Positions 18,037 to 28,083 of a DNA stretch of 64,000 nucleotides are shown here, in pieces. Numbering within the stretch: position 1 is the stretch's first letter; every line of letters starts with the position of its first letter. This DNA is from an uncultured Muribaculum sp. (GTDB lineage Bacteria; Bacteroidota; Bacteroidia; Bacteroidales; Muribaculaceae): positions 9,778 to 73,777 of the forward strand of contig CAJUTE010000010.1 of the NCBI GenBank assembly GCA_910589555.1, in the 5' to 3' direction. The position numbers and the translations under genes are program-made. A model generated the notes under the pieces. It was not told the DNA's origin. It saw only the letters and a program-made list of their open reading frames with translations, and made no database searches.

Positions 18037-19422
18037 ATGACAGATGATATTTTCAATGGCGGAGGGAGCTTGGACAATGCTTTTTTCACTGCCAAACGAT
18101 CATTAAAGCGTCATGCCACCGGCGGCAATGTGCTCATAGGCACTACATTGCTGGCACTTATCGTAGCCAACATTCCCGGCGTAAATGAACTTTACACCGA
18201 TTTTTGGACTCAAGAGATACGCCTCCAGGTGGGGTCGTTCAACATCTTCAGCCATGGCGGGCATCCGATGAGCATGCTACAGTTCATCAATGATGCCATG
18301 ATGGCGTTGTTTTTCTTCACTATAGGTCTTGAAATAAAGCGCGAAGTGCTTGTGGGCGAACTAAGTTCCATCCGACAGGCGCTCTTGCCTATTATCGCCG
18401 CCGTAGGGGGCATGATCATACCGGTGGGAATCTACATGGCACTCTCAGCCGGCACTGACTATATGAGCGGAGCGGCGATCCCGATGGCTACCGACATTGC
18501 ATTTACGCTCGGAATCCTCGGCATGCTCGGCAGCCGCGTCCCGGTGTCGCTGAAAATATTTCTGACCACGCTTGCCGTGGTCGACGACATCGGCGGCATC
18601 ATTGTCATCGCAGTGTTTTATTCAAGCCATATCGAGGTGAGCTTCCTGCTTTATGCCCTGGGGCTCCTTGCCATGCTGTTTCTGGGCTCCAAGCTCATGA
18701 TCCAGAGCAAAATCTTCTATCTCGTGATTGGCACCGGAGTGTGGTATCTGTTTCTCAATTCAGGCATCCACCCCACTATCGCCGGAGTGTTGGTGGCATT
18801 CTGCATCCCGTCGACTCCGGTGTTGCCGCCAAAGAATTACATAAAGACCATCCGCACGCAGATAGCCTACTTCAATTCCGCCGACGATGAGTCGCTTGAC
18901 AAGCGCTCTATCCTCACCAAAGCCCAGATGGACCATCTTAAGGAGATTGAATCGGCATCCGACATGGTCATCTCCCCTCTTCAGGATCTTGAGGACTCGC
19001 TGCATCCGATAGTCAACTATATCATCATTCCGGTATTTGCATTTGCCAACGCCGGCATCCTGCTGTGGCATCTTGATCCATCGTCAGTGTTCAGCGGAAT
19101 AGGACTTGCGGTGATCGCAGGACTTGTGGTCGGCAAATTCCTGGGCATATTTCTGTTTTCATGGGGGGCTATCAAGCTCAATCTCGCACCTATGCCCGAG
19201 CATACCGATTTCAAGATGCTCGCAGGCGTAGCGGTCTTGGGCGGCATCGGATTCACAGTGTCGCTGTTTATCGCGAGCCTGACCTTTGACGGCACTACCG
19301 CCGAGGGGCTCAATATGCTCAACAACGCCAAACTCGGAATCCTTGTGGGATCATTGCTCGCAGGAGCGATAGGCTACGGCATTCTTCATCAAACACTTCC
19401 ATCTAAAACCACCGGTTCATGA
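18037..19422 (+). CDS. nhaA: Na+/H+ antiporter NhaA
   Basis: A 461-residue inner-membrane antiporter exchanging Na+ for H+ for pH and sodium balance. Hallmarks: FFTIGLEIKREVLVGEL, AIPMATDIAFTLG and the ion-binding aspartate pair in LAVVDDIGGI, with the C-terminal half (GGIGFTVSLFIASLTF) also conserved. A hydrophilic insert of about 50 residues (near 265-315: IKTIRTQIAYFNS..ESASDMV) before the last helices is common in Bacteroidetes NhaA. Its 3' end overlaps the convergent LytTR regulator gene by 6 bases. Confidence 0.97.
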   Translation: MTDDIFNGGGSLDNAFFTAKRSLKRHATGGNVLIGTTLLALIVANIPGVNELYTDFWTQEIRLQVGSFNIFSHGGHPMSMLQFINDAMMALFFFTIGLEIKREVLVGELSSIRQALLPIIAAVGGMIIPVGIYMALSAGTDYMSGAAIPMATDIAFTLGILGMLGSRVPVSLKIFLTTLAVVDDIGGIIVIAVFYSSHIEVSFLLYALGLLAMLFLGSKLMIQSKIFYLVIGTGVWYLFLNSGIHPTIAGVLVAFCIPSTPVLPPKNYIKTIRTQIAYFNSADDESLDKRSILTKAQMDHLKEIESASDMVISPLQDLEDSLHPIVNYIIIPVFAFANAGILLWHLDPSSVFSGIGLAVIAGLVVGKFLGIFLFSWGAIKLNLAPMPEHTDFKMLAGVAVLGGIGFTVSLFIASLTFDGTTAEGLNMLNNAKLGILVGSLLAGAIGYGILHQTLPSKTTGS

Positions 19423-20124
19423 ACCGGCGGTCTTGGAGAGAAGCGCTGCCACATCGGCGGAATATAGCCTTCCGACCGGAAGTTTTTTCCCGTTGGAGAG
19501 CTTTACTTCCTGCTTGTTAAAGCTCACAATTTTGGATTTTGAAACGATGAATGACCGATGGATGCGCAGGAAATCGTCATCGGGGAGCATCGAGCCGATG
19601 TTCTTGAGGATAATGCGCGAGATTGTGCACACACCATCGGTGCGGAATATCTTGGAATATCCCTCCATCGCCTCTATGTATAAAATATCGGCAAGAGGGA
19701 TGTTGACATTATTGTATTCCTGCTTAACCACGATGCTTCGCTTTCCCTTTTCGGCATCCCGGTCTATCCCCTTGCGGCGCAACGCTTTAGAGAAAGCCGT
19801 CTCAAAGCGGGAAAATGAAAACGGCTTATGAAGATAATCGACCGCATCGAGATTGAATCCGTCAAGCGCATATTCGAGATATGCCGTTGTAAAGATAAAA
19901 CACGTGCCCTGAGGCAATTGCTCGGCGATAGACAAGCCGGTGATGTTTTCCATCTCAATATCAAGAAAAACGATATCGGGCGACAAGCGTTTTATAGCCT
20001 CCAACCCCAAATGCGGATCAGAGAAAGTGAGCAGGTCTATGCCGCCTATTCTTTCACAAAAGTTGGCTATAATATCGAGCGCAAGCGGCTCATCGTCAAT
20101 GGCTATGCATTTTATTCCACTCAT
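19417..20124 (-). CDS. LytTR-family response regulator
   Basis: A 235-residue regulator with receiver domain (CIAIDDEPLA, phospho-acceptor in DIVFLDIEME, TTAYLEYALDGF, YLHKPFSFSRF) and a LytTR DNA-binding domain (ILYIEAMEGYSKIF, FLRIHRSFIVS, LPVGRLY). The frame extends to a TTG at 20130, but the ATG at 20124 giving MSGIKCIAIDDEP is the better start. It lies 2 bases after the sensor kinase stop, so the two form one unit. The target genes are unknown; the SusC/SusD region lies divergently beyond the kinase. Confidence 0.93.
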   Translation of the reverse strand: MSGIKCIAIDDEPLALDIIANFCERIGGIDLLTFSDPHLGLEAIKRLSPDIVFLDIEMENITGLSIAEQLPQGTCFIFTTAYLEYALDGFNLDAVDYLHKPFSFSRFETAFSKALRRKGIDRDAEKGKRSIVVKQEYNNVNIPLADILYIEAMEGYSKIFRTDGVCTISRIILKNIGSMLPDDDFLRIHRSFIVSKSKIVSFNKQEVKLSNGKKLPVGRLYSADVAALLSKTAGS

Positions 20125-20126
20125 AA

Positions 20127-21155
20127 TCAATTGAGATTTATAGATAGATTGACATTAAACTTTCCGTCCTCCTCATAGGTTTCCAGAGAGTGTTTCTGCG
20201 GAAATATCCCATTAAGTCTCGCTTTGCAATTCTCAATACCCACCGACATATCACCGTGAAACTCGCTGACGTGCTTCATGATGGAGTTGGAAGTGCGAAA
20301 CACAAGCAATCCGGAATTGAGAGTTACCGAAATGGAGATCACACAGTCGCGGCTCGTGGACGCGCCATATTTAAACGCATTTTCCACAAAAGTGAGCATC
20401 AGCATGGGAGGGATCAGCACAGAGTCGTCATCGACCTCCTCAGTCCATTGCACAACGGTGTGCTGATTGAGCCTTATCACTTGCAGATCAATATAATTCC
20501 TGATGTAGTTGAGCTCATCCTTCAGCGGCACATATTCATTTTCAATCGTTATGTAGGTATATTTCAGCAGTTCGGTGAATTTTATAAAAGCATCCTCGGC
20601 TTTTTGCGAAGTGCCTATGACAAGGCTGTAGAGAGTGTTGAGCGTGTTAAACAGGAAATGCGGGCTTATCTGAGCCTTGAACACAGCAAGTTTCGCCTTA
20701 TCACGCTGAGCTTCAATCTTCTTTTTCTGCAACAGCTGGTCATACAGCTCCCTTACAAACGATGTGGTGAACGAATAGCCCATCACCAGCGAAAACATCA
20801 TCCACAGGCTTATGGTAATGCTGTAGTTCCTGATGCGTGTCTGATACTCGCTCATCGCCGGGGTAATGAAATCCATTTCAGGGAGAGGATAGATGGTGAG
20901 CAGATAATTGCACAACACAAGAACCCCCACCACAATGCCTATTTTCCGGTAGTTTTTAGATATGAGGAGCATGGGAATATTGACCCATTTCAGAACGAAG
21001 TAGCTTCCGTACAGCAGCACACAGGTCAATATAAAAAACAGGTGCCAGCGACTCATCCAAGAGTGCGCGGGACCGAGGAATATCAGCACCGGCATGAAAA
21101 TGACACAAAAGAAAATGTCAATAATCCGGGCGGTTTTATTCTCTATTGATTTCAT
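20127..21155 (-). CDS. LytS/YehU-type sensor histidine kinase
   Basis: A 342-residue kinase with four to five N-terminal membrane segments (about 12-135), a coiled linker (LLQKKKIEAQRDKAKLAVF) and the His_kinase domain with phospho-acceptor QISPHFLFNTLNTLYSL, LLKYTYI and N-box MLTFVENAFKYGAS. The G-box is short (VGIENCKARLNGIF). It pairs with the regulator immediately downstream. A canonical promoter (TTTG, 20 bases, TAAATTTG) ends only 4 bases before the ATG, so the mRNA may be leaderless. Confidence 0.93.
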   Translation of the reverse strand: MKSIENKTARIIDIFFCVIFMPVLIFLGPAHSWMSRWHLFFILTCVLLYGSYFVLKWVNIPMLLISKNYRKIGIVVGVLVLCNYLLTIYPLPEMDFITPAMSEYQTRIRNYSITISLWMMFSLVMGYSFTTSFVRELYDQLLQKKKIEAQRDKAKLAVFKAQISPHFLFNTLNTLYSLVIGTSQKAEDAFIKFTELLKYTYITIENEYVPLKDELNYIRNYIDLQVIRLNQHTVVQWTEEVDDDSVLIPPMLMLTFVENAFKYGASTSRDCVISISVTLNSGLLVFRTSNSIMKHVSEFHGDMSVGIENCKARLNGIFPQKHSLETYEEDGKFNVNLSINLN

Positions 21156-21159
21156 GCCG

Positions 21160-21191
21160 CAAATTTAATATATCGCATTGATACTGACAAA
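21160..21191 (-). promoter_or_regulatory. Promoter of the kinase/regulator pair
   Basis: On the minus strand TTTG (21191-21188), 20 bases, TAAATTTG (21167-21160): an excellent match to the Bacteroidetes housekeeping promoter. The ATG follows after 4 bases. Confidence 0.7.
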
Positions 21192-21270
21192 TCTCCCTTA
21201 GCCATACAGGAAGATTTTCAAAATTTTCAAATATTGCCCGATGAAGTATCGATGAAAGCGGAAAATGTAT

Positions 21271-21278
21271 TAATTTTG
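21271..21278 (+). promoter_or_regulatory. Promoter -7 word for the coiled-coil lipoprotein gene
   Basis: TAATTTTG, 25 bases before the ATG at 21304. It diverges from the kinase promoter about 80 bases away. Confidence 0.55.
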
Positions 21279-21303
21279 CAATAAGCACAAAGAGGCAACC
21301 GAC

Positions 21304-22158
21304 ATGAAGCATCATATCATCCATATCTTAGCACTCAGCGCCTTGCTGGGGTCATGCAACAATCAGGAGTCAAACCAGCAATCGCTAATTGAGGCATCGC
21401 GTCAGGAGCTGGCGACTGCCCTTTCGGAACGCGATGAACTCCTTGCTCTTGTGAAAGAGATAGCGACCGCCACCAATCAGCTCAAGCACCTTGAAAGCAT
21501 AATGACTCTCACCGGAAGCCAGTCAAAGGAGAATCCAAGCCACTCACAAATTTTGACCGACATCGCAGCTATAAAACAGACACTGGAGCGCCGCAGAAAG
21601 GAACTGTCGGAACTTGAAGAGCGGTTGAAAAAATCATCGCTGTTCACTGATGACCTACAGGCAACGATCGAGGCACTGCGCACGCAGATAGATGCTCAAG
21701 CCGAAGATATAGCCCACCTTCAAGCCCAACTCTCCATAGCCAATAACAGGATATGGCGCCTTACGGATACTGTCGACTCACTCAACGTCACGGTAGCCGA
21801 AACCAACAGCGAACTTGACGCTTCAAGAAACGAATCGATAAAACTGGAGAATGAGCTTAACACGTGCTATTATGCCGTAGCCACTAAAGGCGAGCTTAAG
21901 GAACATCATATAATTGAATCGGGCTTCCTGCGCAAAACGAAACTGATGGACGGAGATTTTGACAAAAATTTCTTTAAAACCGGCGACAAGCGGTCGCTCA
22001 GGATGATAATGCTCGGCGGAAAAAAGGTCAAGGTATACACAAACCATCCATCGGGTTCTTTTGAAATAGTCGATGTCGGAGAACAGAAAGCGCTCAAAAT
22101 CAAGAATCAGGAAGAATTCTGGAATTTAACCGACTATCTCGTGGTTCAGGTTGATTAA
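21304..22158 (+). CDS. Coiled-coil lipoprotein (possibly Cbp1-type adhesin family)
   Basis: A 284-residue lipoprotein with lipobox cysteine at 18 (LLGSCNNQ). Residues 25-190 are almost entirely coiled coil rich in Glu, Leu, Gln and Ala. A compact conserved C-terminal domain follows (CYYAVATKGELKEHHIIE, SGFLRKTKLMDGDFDKNFF, then HPSGSFEIVDV). This layout recurs in Bacteroidetes as unnamed lipoproteins, some annotated as collagen-binding Cbp1-type adhesins; that name is from memory and not certain. Its role could be surface attachment or envelope spacing. It is transcribed alone, with a promoter upstream and the SusC promoter downstream. Confidence 0.75.
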   Translation: MKHHIIHILALSALLGSCNNQESNQQSLIEASRQELATALSERDELLALVKEIATATNQLKHLESIMTLTGSQSKENPSHSQILTDIAAIKQTLERRRKELSELEERLKKSSLFTDDLQATIEALRTQIDAQAEDIAHLQAQLSIANNRIWRLTDTVDSLNVTVAETNSELDASRNESIKLENELNTCYYAVATKGELKEHHIIESGFLRKTKLMDGDFDKNFFKTGDKRSLRMIMLGGKKVKVYTNHPSGSFEIVDVGEQKALKIKNQEEFWNLTDYLVVQVD

Positions 22159-22286
22159 ACACCCTCTAAGATTACAGCCCGGAAAAACCGGAGCAAATGT
22201 CCGAGCTTCCGTTTGGGAAAATTGCAATTCATTTACAAATTTTCGCATTCTATTAGCACTGTGTTTTTAAGGTTGAAAAGTGGAGT

Positions 22287-22294
22287 TATATTTG
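22287..22294 (+). promoter_or_regulatory. Promoter -7 word for susC/susD
   Basis: TATATTTG, 24 bases before the ATG at 22319. The -33 region is only T-rich. Confidence 0.5.
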
Positions 22295-22318
22295 TATATA
22301 ATTACTACTTATTAATCA

Positions 22319-25300
22319 ATGAGAAGAGCAGTCTTGACAATAATTTTGTCGGCATGGGGTTGTTTCCATTCATTTCCCCAAGCCACGCTACCGGCATCAA
22401 ATGATAATGGCTCCGACTCGACAATAGTCGTTTCGGGAACTGTGAACGATGAAAACGGACAGCCGTTGATCGGAGCGACTATCAGCGTGAAAGGGCATGA
22501 AGATAAAAACGCTTCAACCGATATCAACGGTAATTTCAGCATATCCAATCTTCCTCCAAACAGTCTTTTGCAAGTCTACTACATCGGCTATCAGCCGAAA
22601 GATGTGCACATCGGCACCAAAAGCGACTCTTACACCATAAGCCTGAGCACCGACGCTTCCCTGCTTGATGAAGTGGTGGTGGTAGGATATGCCACACAAC
22701 GCAAAGTAGACATGACCGGAGCGGTGTCGGCTATAAACGCGGGAGCGTTATCCGACCGCCCTATCACGAATGCCACAAACGCCCTTGCCGGACTCGCCCC
22801 CGGACTCAGTGTGAGCAATACCGGCGGCAACACTCCCGGCTACGAATCGCAGAGCATAATGGTGAGAGGTCAAGGAACGCTCAACAATTCGGCTCCGCTG
22901 GTGGTGATCGACGGCATGACCGGAGTGGCAATCAGCGACATCAACCCTGCCGACATCGAGAATATATCGATATTGAAAGATGCAGCCTCATCTTCAATCT
23001 ACGGGTCGCGCGCAGCCAACGGAGTGATCCTTATCACCACCAAACAGGGCGCTTCAGGCGCTCCGCGTCTTACTTACAGCGGAAACATATCATTTGAGAC
23101 AGTCGCCAAGCACCTTAATCTCGTGACAGACTATGCCGACTTCATGGAGATACAGAATGCTGGGCTCATTGCCAACGGGCAAGCGCCACGCTTTTCGCAA
23201 GGCAAAATCGACGAGTGGCGCAACGACAATGGCGAGCATCCCACCATCTATCCCAACACTGACTGGCAGGATCATATTTACCGCAATCCATCGGTGGTTC
23301 AAAACCATAACCTTTCCATCACTGGAGGGGGTAGCCGTGCCCGCTACAACATATCACTCGGCTACATCAATAACCCCGGAATAATATACTATACCGACTA
23401 TGAGCGTTACCAGCTACGCACCAATCTTGATGTCACCGTCAAGCCGTGGCTATCGGTGGGCACCAATATCTTCGGGTACATCGACAAGAACAATCCTTCA
23501 TCGGAAAATGCCACTGCCGGCGGAGATGTGATATTCGGCTCGGGAGCGTTCAACACGGTGCCGGGAATGACACTTTATGATCCGGCAACAGGATTATATG
23601 GAGGCATCCAGAATCCGGAGGAGGAAAACGTGAGCAATTTCAACCCCTATCGCCGTCAATGGTTTTACAAAAAAGAGTTTCCTACAAAAACACGACGCAT
23701 AGTGGCAAAAATCCACGCCACGGTCAAGCCGGTGAAGGGACTCACGCTGCGCGGGTCATTCACCTATAATTATTGGGACCGCCGAGTCGAGCAGCATCTC
23801 ACTGACCGCGACCTGTTCAGATTCACATTTGACGGTCCCGTACTGATACGCGAAGGTGTGGTGCGCACTTATATACGCCGATATAATTACGCCAACACAT
23901 TCCGCTCATCGGAAATTACCGCCGACTATAATTTCAATTTCTCCAAACTCGAGGGCACAATCCTTGCCGGCGCGAGCCAGGAATATGACAGGGACGAAAA
24001 TGAGCATTTCCTGAAATATGACCTCATCGACGATTCCATGACCTCCATCGATGCCGCCACCACCAACGGTCCTATAGGCGGTAATTATACCGAATGGGCA
24101 ATGCGGTCATATTTCGGCAGATTGAACTTGAACTGGGACAGCAAATATATGCTTGAGGTAAATCTCCGAGCCGATGGGTCGTCCAAATTCGCGCCTGATT
24201 CACGCTGGGGGTATTTCCCTTCGGTTTCTGCCGGATGGCGCATAAGCCAGGAGTCGTTCATGAACAGCACATCGTCATGGCTGAACGAACTAAAAATCAG
24301 AGCGTCCTACGGATCATTGGGAAATAATGCCACCACCAGCTACTATATGTATCAATCGCTGTTTGCCACTGCCAATTATGTGTTGAACGGCAATATCGCG
24401 GGAGGCTTTGCCCAAACCGTGTTATCCAATTCCAAGCTGTCATGGGAAAAGACCTACATGACCAATTTCGGTTTGGACTTCGGATTATTCAACAACCGCC
24501 TCAACGGCTCTATGGAGTTTTACAACAAGGACACGAAAGGAATCCTGATATCCTTGCCGGCACCTTTAGAGCACGGCACAAGCATCGTGCCCAATCAAAA
24601 TGCCGGAGAGGTGAACAACAAAGGTTTTGAGTTTGAGATAAACTGGAATGACCGCATAGGCAATGTCGAGTACAGCATTGGCGCAAACATGGGATTTGTG
24701 AAGAACAAAGTGACCAAATTCCAGGGCGACGTATCGTCAATAAGCGGCGTTTATAAAATCCAAGAAGGAAAACCGATAAATCAACTTTATGTGATCACTG
24801 TCGACCGCATCATAAGAGATCAGGCTGATCTTGACTACGTGCAATCGCTCGTTGACAAAAATCCTGATTATTTCGCCACATACCAACGTCCCGAGCTTGG
24901 CGATTTCCTGTATCGCGACGCTAACGGAGACGGCAAACTCGACACCAACGACCGCGTGGAGATAGGCAATGGCACACTGCCGCGTCTTTCGTTCGGCATA
25001 AGCATCGGGGCATCGTGGCGAGGTTTTGACTTCAGCGCTCTGTTCCAGGGAGTGGGCAATCATGAAGTGTATTACAACAATCAGGCATTCCGATTTGTGA
25101 CCGTCATGGGACAATCGCTGAACAAAGATATCACCGACAATGCATGGACTCCGGAAAATCCCTACAAATCGAAGTATCCTATACTGCGCAACAGCTCCAA
25201 CGGCAAGAACAACATTGAGAGCGACGCCTTTGTGCACAACGCCGCATATTTCCGGTGCAAAAATATCCAGCTCGGCTATACGGTGCCGCGAAAACTCACC

Positions 25301-25453
25301 CAGAAATTTTTCATCCAGAATCTGAAATTATACACCAGCATCGACAATCTGTTCACGCTCACTAAATTTCCCGGGTTTGATCCTGAAATAGGAGCCTCGG
25401 TGGGCTACCCCTCCATACGTCAATATTCAGTGGGAATAAATGTGACATTCTAA
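22319..25453 (+). CDS. SusC/RagA-family TonB-linked outer-membrane transporter
   Basis: A 1044-residue importer that works with the SusD-like lipoprotein encoded next, taking up glycans or peptides across the outer membrane. Signal peptide 1-21; carboxypeptidase-regulatory-like domain about 36-112 (VSGTVNDENGQPLIGATISV); the family signature LDEVVVVGYATQRKVDMTGA at 116-135; plug with LVVIDGM and ILKDAASSSIYGSRAANG (218-235); then the barrel ending in SVGINVTF. Full length. There is no anti-sigma/FecR-like gene or glycoside hydrolase nearby, so the substrate cannot be guessed from context. Confidence 0.97.
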   Translation: MRRAVLTIILSAWGCFHSFPQATLPASNDNGSDSTIVVSGTVNDENGQPLIGATISVKGHEDKNASTDINGNFSISNLPPNSLLQVYYIGYQPKDVHIGTKSDSYTISLSTDASLLDEVVVVGYATQRKVDMTGAVSAINAGALSDRPITNATNALAGLAPGLSVSNTGGNTPGYESQSIMVRGQGTLNNSAPLVVIDGMTGVAISDINPADIENISILKDAASSSIYGSRAANGVILITTKQGASGAPRLTYSGNISFETVAKHLNLVTDYADFMEIQNAGLIANGQAPRFSQGKIDEWRNDNGEHPTIYPNTDWQDHIYRNPSVVQNHNLSITGGGSRARYNISLGYINNPGIIYYTDYERYQLRTNLDVTVKPWLSVGTNIFGYIDKNNPSSENATAGGDVIFGSGAFNTVPGMTLYDPATGLYGGIQNPEEENVSNFNPYRRQWFYKKEFPTKTRRIVAKIHATVKPVKGLTLRGSFTYNYWDRRVEQHLTDRDLFRFTFDGPVLIREGVVRTYIRRYNYANTFRSSEITADYNFNFSKLEGTILAGASQEYDRDENEHFLKYDLIDDSMTSIDAATTNGPIGGNYTEWAMRSYFGRLNLNWDSKYMLEVNLRADGSSKFAPDSRWGYFPSVSAGWRISQESFMNSTSSWLNELKIRASYGSLGNNATTSYYMYQSLFATANYVLNGNIAGGFAQTVLSNSKLSWEKTYMTNFGLDFGLFNNRLNGSMEFYNKDTKGILISLPAPLEHGTSIVPNQNAGEVNNKGFEFEINWNDRIGNVEYSIGANMGFVKNKVTKFQGDVSSISGVYKIQEGKPINQLYVITVDRIIRDQADLDYVQSLVDKNPDYFATYQRPELGDFLYRDANGDGKLDTNDRVEIGNGTLPRLSFGISIGASWRGFDFSALFQGVGNHEVYYNNQAFRFVTVMGQSLNKDITDNAWTPENPYKSKYPILRNSSNGKNNIESDAFVHNAAYFRCKNIQLGYTVPRKLTQKFFIQNLKLYTSIDNLFTLTKFPGFDPEIGASVGYPSIRQYSVGINVTF

Positions 25454-25471
25454 TCTATCACCTCAATTATT

Positions 25472-27205
25472 ATGAAAAAGATAAGCCTATTAACTATATC
25501 ATCACTTTTACTATTCGGCAGCTGCGAATCACTTGACTTCACCCCCGCCGATCAAATGTCGGACACCACTTTCTGGAAAACCGAAACCCACGCACGCCAA
25601 GCCGCAATAGGAATGTATGCCGCGATGAAAGAAAAATGGTGCTTTGGCATGGAATTCACATTTGATATGTGCAGCGACTTAGCCGACGGCACCACACCCT
25701 GGGCCGACATTTCGCGAGGAAACTCATTTGCATCAAACAGCGGAGGCGTCCAGAACCATTGGCAGTATCTATATGAACTCGTGCACCGCAGCAACACTGT
25801 GATACGAAACGTCGCCACAATGCCCATTAGCCAAGAGACAATCGACCGAGTGACCGGAGAAGCGAAATTTCTCAGAGCCATGGCTTACTTCAGAATGCTC
25901 AATTGCTGGGGAGGCGTGCCGTATTATGACGAGACGTGCAACATCAATGAAGAATTTGCCAACTTGAAATCGCCCCGTATCTCAGCCGAAGAGATAAGGC
26001 GCCACGTGCTTGAAGACCTTACCGAAGCCATAGAGAAGCTTCCGGTGAAATGGGACGACGCCGATCTGGGACGAGCCACCAAGGGCGCCGCCTACGCCCT
26101 GCGCGGAAAGGTGTATCTGTTCAACCGACAGTGGACCGAGGCGGTATCCGACTTTGAAGAGATTGTTTACGACAAGAACAACACTTACGGATATTCCCTT
26201 CATGCTGATTATAATGAGCTATTTCGTCTATATAATGGAAAACACAGTCCGGAGATGATTTTTTCCATCCAGTCAATTGATGGAAATACGTCGGGATATG
26301 CACTCGACATAGTGTCATACTTCGGGAATAAATCGACAATGCGCCTGATAGCAAGCAACTGCATCGTTCCCTCGACAAGGCTTGTCGATATGTATGAAAA
26401 CGCTGACGGCAGCCCATTCAACTGGGATGATGTCTTCCCCGGGTTTAATAATGGAGATTCCAAATTGCGACGCAAATACATGAGCGTGGCAATAGACCAG
26501 GGGGGCATCACCGTCACAAACACCCTTGATTGCGACACGGCTAAAGTTGCCGACGCTTATCGTCGCCGCGACCCGCGTTTGTGCCTCAATGTCATTACCC
26601 CCTACTCCCATTATCTGGGCACAGACGCCGGCTCCAATCCCATGGACAAGCAATTTGTGCTCGCCGACCCCACACAAGGCGGCTCTCCCATGGAAGCTAT
26701 GTCGTTCATCCGCAATTCCGAGGGCTGGAACTCCTATTTCTGGCGCAAATGGATCCCGACAGGCAATCTTGACGGATATTGGGGAGAATATAACCGCACC
26801 CCCTACGAATTTCCGTTGATACGCCTTGGCGATGTGCTGCTGATGCTCGCCGAAGCATATAACGAAACCGATGCCATTGACAAGGCAGTGATTGAGGTAA
26901 ACAAAGTACGTGTCCGCGCAGGCATGCCCGAACTTAACTCAGGAGCCTCATGGCTCGCCGTAGCCGACAAAGAGGAAATGACAACGAGGATACAACGTGA
27001 ACGTGCCTTTGAACTCGCCGGCGAAGGACAACGCTACTGGGACTTGAAGAGGTGGGGAATGCTCGAAAGCTCAGTTGAAAACGCAACTGATATTTTCGGT
27101 GACCTGATGTACACACGTTCCTACCAGAAACGACATGAATTATGGCCTATTCCACTCGTGGAGACGGAACGCAACACCAATCTATCCCAAAATGAAGGAT
27201 GGTAA
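25472..27205 (+). CDS. SusD/RagB-family surface lipoprotein
   Basis: A 577-residue lipoprotein, lipobox cysteine at 18 (LLLFGSCES), that forms the ligand-capturing lid on the SusC barrel. SusD features: N-terminal DFTPADQMSDTTFWKTE, TPR-like helices (VTGEAKFLRAMAYFRMLNCWGGVP), and the conserved C-terminal RERAFELAGEGQRYWDLKRW and LWPIPLVE blocks. It begins 18 bases after the SusC stop and is followed by a terminator, so the transcription unit is just this pair. Confidence 0.97.
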   Translation: MKKISLLTISSLLLFGSCESLDFTPADQMSDTTFWKTETHARQAAIGMYAAMKEKWCFGMEFTFDMCSDLADGTTPWADISRGNSFASNSGGVQNHWQYLYELVHRSNTVIRNVATMPISQETIDRVTGEAKFLRAMAYFRMLNCWGGVPYYDETCNINEEFANLKSPRISAEEIRRHVLEDLTEAIEKLPVKWDDADLGRATKGAAYALRGKVYLFNRQWTEAVSDFEEIVYDKNNTYGYSLHADYNELFRLYNGKHSPEMIFSIQSIDGNTSGYALDIVSYFGNKSTMRLIASNCIVPSTRLVDMYENADGSPFNWDDVFPGFNNGDSKLRRKYMSVAIDQGGITVTNTLDCDTAKVADAYRRRDPRLCLNVITPYSHYLGTDAGSNPMDKQFVLADPTQGGSPMEAMSFIRNSEGWNSYFWRKWIPTGNLDGYWGEYNRTPYEFPLIRLGDVLLMLAEAYNETDAIDKAVIEVNKVRVRAGMPELNSGASWLAVADKEEMTTRIQRERAFELAGEGQRYWDLKRWGMLESSVENATDIFGDLMYTRSYQKRHELWPIPLVETERNTNLSQNEGW

Positions 27206-27238
27206 GGATCTCATAATAGAGACCTGCATAATAAAGAC

Positions 27239-27263
27239 AGCCTGAAAGCGATGCTTTCAGGCT
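27239..27263 (+). terminator. Terminator hairpin after susD
   Basis: AGCCTGAAAGC (27239-27249) pairs perfectly with GCTTTCAGGCT (27253-27263) around a 3-base loop, followed by GCGGTGTTTT. The rest of the gap to 27469 shows nothing recognisable. Confidence 0.7.
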
Positions 27264-27469
27264 GCGGTGTTTTCCAATAGATTTTTATAACCATGAATTA
27301 TAGATTTTCATACATAACTTCCAACAAAATCAATATTATATTGTAGAGACAAATATCCTTAGTGCAATTTTTTTAACCTTAGAAAGTGATCTACAGGATC
27401 ACAAAATTATGTAAATGTGCTTTAGTCAAGTTCAAAAACATTTCAAACTGAACAAGTGTACTTTCTATA

Positions 27470-27973
27470 TTATCTATAGTCTTTCAGCATTTCCTGAAGT
27501 CTTTGGCGAGCAAAGAAAATACGGCTCTTCACAGTTCCGAGCGGCAGATTCATCTGCTCAGCAATCTCATTGTACTTATATCCCGCAACGTGCATAGAGA
27601 ACGGGATGCGATATTCATCGGCAAAAGAGTTGATAGCATCACCGATTTCATTGGCAGCGATTGAACCTTCGGGAGTTTCAAATCCTGAATCCTGAGGAAG
27701 ATTCAAGTGGTAGAGATCTTCAGTCTGATCAATCACAGTAGCCGAACGAACAACCTTACGATAGTTGTTGATGAAGATATTGCGCATGATAGTGAATACC
27801 CAACCCTTGAAATTGGTGTTGTCAACATATTTATCCTCATTGTCAAGAGCCTTCAGAGTGGTATCTTGAAGAAGATCGTAAGCATCGTCGCGGTTAGCGG
27901 TCAATGTATAAGCAAAATTCAATAGATTACTTTGTAAGTCGAGTAACTTGGTTTGAAATGTTGAAGAAGCCAT
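27470..27973 (-). CDS. ECF-type RNA polymerase sigma factor
   Basis: A 167-residue sigma-70-family factor of the extracytoplasmic-function group. Region 2: DDAYDLLQDTTLKALDN and FKGWVFTIMRNIFINNYR (positions about 29-45 and 55-72). Region 4: IPFSMHVAGYKYNEIAEQMN and LPLGTVKSRIFFARQRLQE, the helix-turn-helix that reads the -35 element. There is no anti-sigma gene beside it, so control may be transcriptional; a good promoter lies upstream. The target regulon is unknown. Confidence 0.95.
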   Translation of the reverse strand: MASSTFQTKLLDLQSNLLNFAYTLTANRDDAYDLLQDTTLKALDNEDKYVDNTNFKGWVFTIMRNIFINNYRKVVRSATVIDQTEDLYHLNLPQDSGFETPEGSIAANEIGDAINSFADEYRIPFSMHVAGYKYNEIAEQMNLPLGTVKSRIFFARQRLQEMLKDYR

Positions 27974-28054
27974 GATGAATTATTTTAATCAGTTTATTTA
28001 TCTTTTTTTGTTTTTGCAATCGATTCACAAACTTGTTACAAATTGATTACACCA

Positions 28055-28083
28055 CAAAGTTACGCATTATTTTTAATATGCAA
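28055..28083 (-). promoter_or_regulatory. Promoter of the ECF sigma gene
   Basis: Minus-strand TTG (28083-28081), 18 bases, TAACTTTG (28062-28055), about 80 bases before the start codon. Confidence 0.6.

Noticed and set aside
20190..21149. 319-codon open frame on the plus strand
   Set aside because: It is the exact antisense of the LytS-type kinase, has no promoter or family features, and its peptide is rich in His and Arg as expected for a shadow frame.
24737..25237. 166-codon minus-strand frame
   Set aside because: Antisense to the SusC gene, which is strongly supported by family signatures.
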